Source of the DNA: Peptoniphilus duerdenii ATCC BAA-1640
GTDB lineage: Bacteria; Bacillota; Clostridia; Tissierellales; Peptoniphilaceae
DNA: 64,000 nt
Assembly (NCBI RefSeq): GCF_000146345.1
Contig: NZ_GL397071.1
Coordinates: forward strand, 710,049-774,048
Direction of reading: 5' to 3'
The notes beneath the pieces are model-generated. The model had not been told where the DNA came from. It made no database searches and saw only the letters and a list, made by a program, of their open reading frames with translations. The position numbers and the translations under genes are program-made. How positions within the stretch are numbered: position 1 is the stretch's first letter; each line of letters opens with the position of its first letter. Positions 60,051 through 64,000 of the stretch are shown one piece after another.

Positions 60051-61670
60051 ATGGATATTTTTCAAACACTTCCCACAACTATTAATCTTGATCCAGAAGA
60101 AGATTTTCAGATTGTAAGAGCAGAACTTCTCCACGGAGAAAAAATGTACCTTGCAATTGATGTTTTAAATATATATAAAAATGCGGTAGTTGGTGTAGTT
60201 TTTCAAGTCAGGTTCAAAGATGCAGGGGACAACTATCTCTTCGGCGGTTTGGAATGGCTATTTCAAACTCAAGGGATGAAGGCTCTTCCAAACATCGTCT
60301 ACTACATAAAACCTTTCCTACTTGACGAAAGATTTTATGATGCGAGATCTGTGGAGATTAGAGTAGAGAGCATAACCTTTGACGATGGCAAGACTTCTAA
60401 ATTTTCAGCTGAAAATGAAAAGAGCTTTATACTTCCTGTAATCACAGGCGAAAAACTTAAAAAAATCAGAGATATTTTGGGTAAAGAAATCACCACCTAT
60501 GGCGAAAATACCGTCAATGGTTGGAGATGCGTCTGCGGTTTTACGAATACAAAAGAGGATGAGGAGTGCAGAAATTGCAATAGAAACAAAAACTTCGTCC
60601 TAAATAATTTGACAGAGCCGCTAATAAATCTAAAACTTATGTCCATGCTCACAGAAGATGAGATTGCAAATGGATTAGAAGGAGAAAACATAAGCGCAAC
60701 ATATACCCAGACTCAGCTTACCAAGGTGGCACCGAACCCAGAAGTTGTAGAACTTGAAAGGGTAAATGAAGAGCCTGTTGGAATAAATTACAAGAAACCG
60801 AGTATATTTTTAAGAATCTTTAAGACTACATTTAAAGTACTTCTACTCGCAGTGTTAATTGTTTCCGTTGCATTTGTCGGTGGCAAGTACTACGGTTTTC
60901 AAAAGAATGCAAAGACCCTAGAGAGGGCAAATGAACTAGTCTTAGAAGGCAAGTATGAAGATGCCTTAAAGGAATATGAAAAGATAAATAAAAAGTTCAA
61001 AAGAGAAGAAGTTGAGACCAAGGTTTCAAATGTCAAGGAACTTATAAAGAGCAAGAATATTTTTGACGAAGGAAACGACAGCATCCTAAAAGGCAACTAC
61101 CTTGAAGCTGCGAAAAAATTTAAAAAGGTAAGCGAAAAGGATGAAGAACATTTCAAGGAAGCTCAAGACAAAATACTAGATCTTGAAAGAATATTTTTAG
61201 ACAAGGCGGAAGCTTTGGAAGATGAAGGCAAGGTCAAAGAAGCAATAAAGACCTTGGAAGATTTTCTTGCTGTGGTACCAGACTCTGCAAATGCAACGAC
61301 TATTCTTATGAAATTACAGGCTAACGCTACGGATAATATAGAACCAATTAGCTTAAACTCTGAAGGTTCAGAGGATAAAGATGCAGATGAAAAGGAAAAA
61401 AAGGAAGAAGTGGACAAGAGCAGGGCGGATCTATCAAACGAAGCCAAATCACTTCTAAATACCTATCAAAAGGTTAAGATTGGAAAGGCGAATCTAAGGA
61501 AGGGACCTTCTTTGGATTCAGAAATAGTACAAGTTTTAAATTCAAATACAGATTTATATATTAAAGATACCAAGTTGGAATCAGACATAAGAGTTTGGTG
61601 CTTCGTAGAGGCGAAGGACGAAAATGGCAAAACTTACGAAGGTTGGATTTCCAACAAGGCAATGGAGTGA
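60051..61670 (+). CDS. Membrane protein with zinc finger, TPR-like repeats and SH3 domain
   Basis: A 539-residue protein with an uncommon order. Residues 1-150 form a cytoplasmic all-beta domain I do not recognise. A zinc finger lies at about 157-180 (WRCVCGF then EECRNCNR, C-x-C...C-x-x-C). One membrane helix is at about 253-280. Outside are helical TPR-like repeats (about 285-420: EGKYEDALKEYEKI, KGNYLEAAKKFKKV, EGKVKEAIKTLEDFL), an acidic linker, and a C-terminal SH3_3 domain (about 473-539: KANLRKGPSLDSEIVQVL and WISNKAME). It could sense a state inside and bind the wall outside. GGAGG lies five bases before ATG 60051. The next gene is four bases after its stop. Confidence 0.8.
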   Translation: MDIFQTLPTTINLDPEEDFQIVRAELLHGEKMYLAIDVLNIYKNAVVGVVFQVRFKDAGDNYLFGGLEWLFQTQGMKALPNIVYYIKPFLLDERFYDARSVEIRVESITFDDGKTSKFSAENEKSFILPVITGEKLKKIRDILGKEITTYGENTVNGWRCVCGFTNTKEDEECRNCNRNKNFVLNNLTEPLINLKLMSMLTEDEIANGLEGENISATYTQTQLTKVAPNPEVVELERVNEEPVGINYKKPSIFLRIFKTTFKVLLLAVLIVSVAFVGGKYYGFQKNAKTLERANELVLEGKYEDALKEYEKINKKFKREEVETKVSNVKELIKSKNIFDEGNDSILKGNYLEAAKKFKKVSEKDEEHFKEAQDKILDLERIFLDKAEALEDEGKVKEAIKTLEDFLAVVPDSANATTILMKLQANATDNIEPISLNSEGSEDKDADEKEKKEEVDKSRADLSNEAKSLLNTYQKVKIGKANLRKGPSLDSEIVQVLNSNTDLYIKDTKLESDIRVWCFVEAKDENGKTYEGWISNKAME

Positions 61671-61674
61671 GATT

Positions 61675-61983
61675 ATGAAATATTTAAAAGTTGAAGTATA
61701 TATTCCAGAAGATTTTGAAGCTAAGCTTGTAAATGAGCTTAACGAACATGGATATTTAAATTACAACAATTACGACTATGTATACGCAAGCTGCAAAGTT
61801 TTAGGTCACTTCAGACCGAAGGAAGGTGCAGCTCCATACATTGGAAAGATTGGAGAAATATCTAAGGTTGAAGAAATAAAAATTGAATTTAGAATAGAGA
61901 GCACAGAAAGAGAAAATGTGGAAAATTTAATCACACTTATCCATCCTTACGAAGAACCGGTGATCTATTTTACAGAAGTATAG
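61675..61983 (+). CDS. NIF3/YqfO insert-domain-like protein
   Basis: A 102-residue protein matching the small domain that is inserted in YqfO/NIF3 proteins: KVEVYIPEDFEAKLVNEL, FRPKEGAAPYIGKIG and LIHPYEEPVIYFT. Alone it has the PII/CutA-like ferredoxin fold; the family function is unknown. The start at ATG 61675 follows GAGTGAG; an earlier in-frame start lies in the previous gene. It lies between the SH3 protein and endonuclease IV in one operon. Confidence 0.82.
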   Translation: MKYLKVEVYIPEDFEAKLVNELNEHGYLNYNNYDYVYASCKVLGHFRPKEGAAPYIGKIGEISKVEEIKIEFRIESTERENVENLITLIHPYEEPVIYFTEV

Positions 61984-61991
61984 GAGGATAA

Positions 61992-62822
61992 ATGCTTAGA
62001 ATAGGACCGCATGTTTCATATTCAAAGGGATTTTTAAATATGGGAGAGACTGCCAAATCCATAGGAGCAGTTACTTTTCAATATTTTATGAGAAATCCCA
62101 GAGGAGCTAGAGCAAAGGCAATCGACGAAAAAGATTTAGAAGATTTTAAAAAATTCATGAAAGAAAATAATATGGGACCGATCCTAACCCACGCGCCTTA
62201 CACCATGAATCTTGCATCGAAGACGGAAAGGACCAGGGAGATAGCCCATATAATATTGGAAGATGATCTAAAGAAGATGGAACTACTTCCAGGAAATCTA
62301 TACAATCTTCACCCGGGATCTCACGTAGGTCAAGGGATCGAAGAAGGCACAAGGTTAATAGTAGAAGCCTTGGATAGCGTGCTTTGGGACGGGATGAACA
62401 CCAAGGTACTTCTTGAAACTATGGCAGGCAAGGGAACAGAAATTGGCAGAAGTTTCGAAGAGCTACAAAATATTATATCTTCATCAAAGTACGGAGATAA
62501 TATCTATGTATGCCTCGACACATGCCATATCTTTGAAGCAGGATACGATCTTGTAAATGATTTAGACGGAGTGCTTGAAGAATTTGACAAAGTACTTGGT
62601 CTAGAAAAATTACAGGCGATTCACCTAAACGATTCAAAAAATCCACTGGGAGCGAGAAAAGATCGCCATGAAAAGATTGGCGAAGGCTCACTAGGAATAG
62701 AAACTTTTGAAAGAATTGTAAATCATCCAGTGCTTCAAAAGATTCCAATGTATCTAGAAACTCCAAACGAGCTAGATGGATATGAACATGAGATTAAGAT
62801 TTTAAGAGAATTAGTAAAATAA
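61992..62822 (+). CDS. nfo: Endonuclease IV
   Basis: A 276-residue AP endonuclease that cuts DNA at abasic sites with three Zn ions. Ligand motifs are present: THAPYTMNLAS, NLHPGSHVGQG, LLETMAGKGTEIG, LDTCHIFEAGYD and HLNDSKNPLGARKDRHEKIG. Length is normal. TAGGAGG precedes the ATG. It completes a three-gene operon from 60051. The combination with ung at 39248 gives two base-excision steps, though at separate loci. Confidence 0.96.
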   Translation: MLRIGPHVSYSKGFLNMGETAKSIGAVTFQYFMRNPRGARAKAIDEKDLEDFKKFMKENNMGPILTHAPYTMNLASKTERTREIAHIILEDDLKKMELLPGNLYNLHPGSHVGQGIEEGTRLIVEALDSVLWDGMNTKVLLETMAGKGTEIGRSFEELQNIISSSKYGDNIYVCLDTCHIFEAGYDLVNDLDGVLEEFDKVLGLEKLQAIHLNDSKNPLGARKDRHEKIGEGSLGIETFERIVNHPVLQKIPMYLETPNELDGYEHEIKILRELVK

Positions 62823-62870
62823 TTTTGAAATAAAAAATTTATATAAATGAATAAAAATAAAATTAGCAAA

Positions 62871-62895
62871 AGGCATCGAATTCGGTGTCTTTTTT
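62871..62895 (+). terminator. Terminator after nfo
   Basis: AGGCATCG / CGGTGTCT (two G-U pairs) around AATT, followed by a T run. Confidence 0.85.
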
Positions 62896-62916
62896 CAATG
62901 GATTAAAAAGAATTTT

Positions 62917-62966
62917 AAAAACTGTTGAGGTTGATATTTTTATTCATACCACCAACAGTTTTTTTG
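62917..62966 (+). terminator. Second hairpin, possible terminator
   Basis: AAAACTGTTG pairs with CAACAGTTTT across a long AT-rich loop, followed by T. It may be a backup terminator for the nfo unit. Confidence 0.5.
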
Positions 62967-62974
62967 TTCCAAAC

Positions 62975-63012
62975 AAAATGGACCGAGCTTCTTCACGAAG
63001 TCAGTCCATTTT
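62975..63012 (-). terminator. Terminator after the partial FtsX-like gene
   Basis: AAAATGGAC / GTCCATTTT outer stem, CTTC / GAAG inner stem. On the minus strand the T-rich side lies downstream of the gene that ends at 63014. Confidence 0.78.
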
Positions 63013-63013
63013 T

Positions 63014-64000
63014 TTAGCCGTTTATTATTTTTAATTCTTTAACCATATTAAGCCTTGATATTTTAATCTTCTCTACTAGATGAACAAGTACAAATGTTAC
63101 TATGCTAAGTACGTAGGCCAATATAAATATTGATTTTGGAACTGGAATATCAAAATATGCATCAAATTTTTGCATGGCTATAAATAGCATATACTTTATG
63201 AGCTTGTCCAAAATAGGTATTAAAATTATCTGATACACTATTAATATTAAAAATATGGTGCTTATATAAACTTTTGAAATTTCACTATCTTTAAATCCGA
63301 AAATTTTAAGATATGTTATATTAACCTTTGACTTATCTATTATTAATGACGAAATCATTGAGGTTAGTATAAAATAAAATGTTAAGGAGACTACTATCAA
63401 CATTGAAAATACAACTCCAAAGGAGTCTAGGAAATGGTCCATAAATTTCGACATTTCATTTTTGTTTAATTCAGTAATTAGATTGTCTTTTGAAATTTCC
63501 AACCTTTCATCTGACATGTAACTATTGAAATAATCTTTGTCTTTTTCAATTATTTTGTTTAATGCCTCTCTAGTTGTAAATATTTGAAACAGACTATTGT
63601 CCTTGTCTATGTCTTTTATTTTTAAACTTTTTATCTTGCTGTTGTAGCTATCTCTTATCCTAAATGTATCTGATTTTTCTAAATTAAATCTTTTTGAAAA
63701 TCCAGAAGAAACTATAACTTCATCTTCTTTTAAATCTTCTGTTTTTAGATTTTTGTATTTACTATTTTTTTCTACCCCATAGAATTGAATCTCTTTGTCA
63801 TCGCTATCGACCAATTCTGATTTAACCACTGTTGCGACATCCGCATTCACATCTTTGTTTTCCTTTTGCTTTACAAAATAGATGTGATTATACTTCATCT
63901 CATTTTGCATATTTTTAGCATAAATACTAAACACAGGCTTTGCAGAAAGTGAGAATACTAAAATTAAGTTTGCTAAAAATACTCCGAACAAAAGAGCTAT
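63014..64000 (-). CDS. FtsX-like ABC permease, C-terminal part (cut by window edge)
   Basis: At least 328 codons, open to the window edge, so this is the 3' part of a longer gene. A hydrophobic segment (NLILVFSLSA) is followed by an extracellular domain (about 35-190) and three helices at the end (FSMLIVVSLTFYFILTSMISS, LILIVYQIILIPIL and IFILAYVLSIVTFVLVHLV), the last FtsX permease unit. It resembles the second half of the 51486 protein. The missing N-terminal part and ATPase should lie beyond 64000. Confidence 0.82.
   Translation of the reverse strand: MALLFGVFLANLILVFSLSAKPVFSIYAKNMQNEMKYNHIYFVKQKENKDVNADVATVVKSELVDSDDKEIQFYGVEKNSKYKNLKTEDLKEDEVIVSSGFSKRFNLEKSDTFRIRDSYNSKIKSLKIKDIDKDNSLFQIFTTREALNKIIEKDKDYFNSYMSDERLEISKDNLITELNKNEMSKFMDHFLDSFGVVFSMLIVVSLTFYFILTSMISSLIIDKSKVNITYLKIFGFKDSEISKVYISTIFLILIVYQIILIPILDKLIKYMLFIAMQKFDAYFDIPVPKSIFILAYVLSIVTFVLVHLVEKIKISRLNMVKELKIING

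Noticed and set aside
63014-63991. Treating the TTG at 63991 as the true start of the right-edge gene
   Set aside because: The frame stays open to the window edge and the protein looks like the C-terminal part of a longer permease.

Overview
The window is about 64 kb of chromosome from a low-GC, Gram-positive anaerobe. The gdpP-rplI-dnaB block, S-layer-homology and copper-amine-oxidase-type stalk domains, a class I fructose-bisphosphate aldolase, many Firmicute-type lipoproteins and AGGAGG ribosome binding sites all fit the Clostridia/Tissierellia. A Peptoniphilus-like coccus is my best guess, from general knowledge and not from a search. No rRNA, tRNA or CRISPR was recognised.

Layout. 0-8.3 kb: metK under a SAM-I riboswitch (minus strand), a YitT protein, then a tightly overlapping run of DUF2232 protein, gdpP (c-di-AMP phosphodiesterase), rplI, dnaB and uppP. 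8.3-12.1 kb: an orphan coiled-coil protein weakly like PhaE, a TetR-controlled membrane-protein operon with two operator palindromes, and a small HTH protein. 12.1-24.4 kb: an ABC-F ATPase, a phosphatase-like/GDPD fusion, a YcdB-like lipoprotein, an aldehyde dehydrogenase, murI with an overlapping metal-binding protein, a HAD phosphatase, a cluster of structured intergenic repeats, an SLH protein and a decayed IS30 element.

24.4-36.3 kb is an accessory catabolic region. One operon holds a URO-D-family protein with a zinc-methyltransferase-like H-x-C...C motif, an SLC13 permease and a cysteine-desulfidase-family protein. A second, seven-gene operon holds a two-subunit Fe-S hydro-lyase (fumarase/tartrate dehydratase type), a complete tripartite tricarboxylate transporter (TctC, TctB, TctA), a MalY-type C-S lyase and an MmgE/PrpD protein. 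Together they suggest import and breakdown of one or more unusual organic acids, possibly sulfur-linked; the substrates are unknown.

36.5-48.1 kb is mostly minus-strand housekeeping and transport: a dicarboxylate symporter with a MarR regulator, then an operon of DUF1858 protein, AI-2E permease, CDF exporter, TrkA-like protein, ung and a hydrolase; then fructose-bisphosphate aldolase, a large stalk-domain surface protein, rpiB and a guanylate-kinase-like protein. 48.2-55.5 kb is a six-gene operon that joins a NitT/TauT-type ABC importer, a cupin and a MacB/FtsX-type ABC system whose 1333-residue permease carries a long glycine-containing heptad coiled coil. 55.5-64 kb holds a stalk-domain lipoprotein, a second cluster of the same repeats, a D-2-hydroxyacid dehydrogenase with a hydrolase, a zinc-finger/TM/TPR-like/SH3 protein with a NIF3-like protein and endonuclease IV, and the end of another FtsX-type permease cut by the window edge.

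The most unusual item is the repeat family at 22.1-22.4 and 57.6-57.9 kb. Its copies keep a two-part stem-loop while the paired bases change together.
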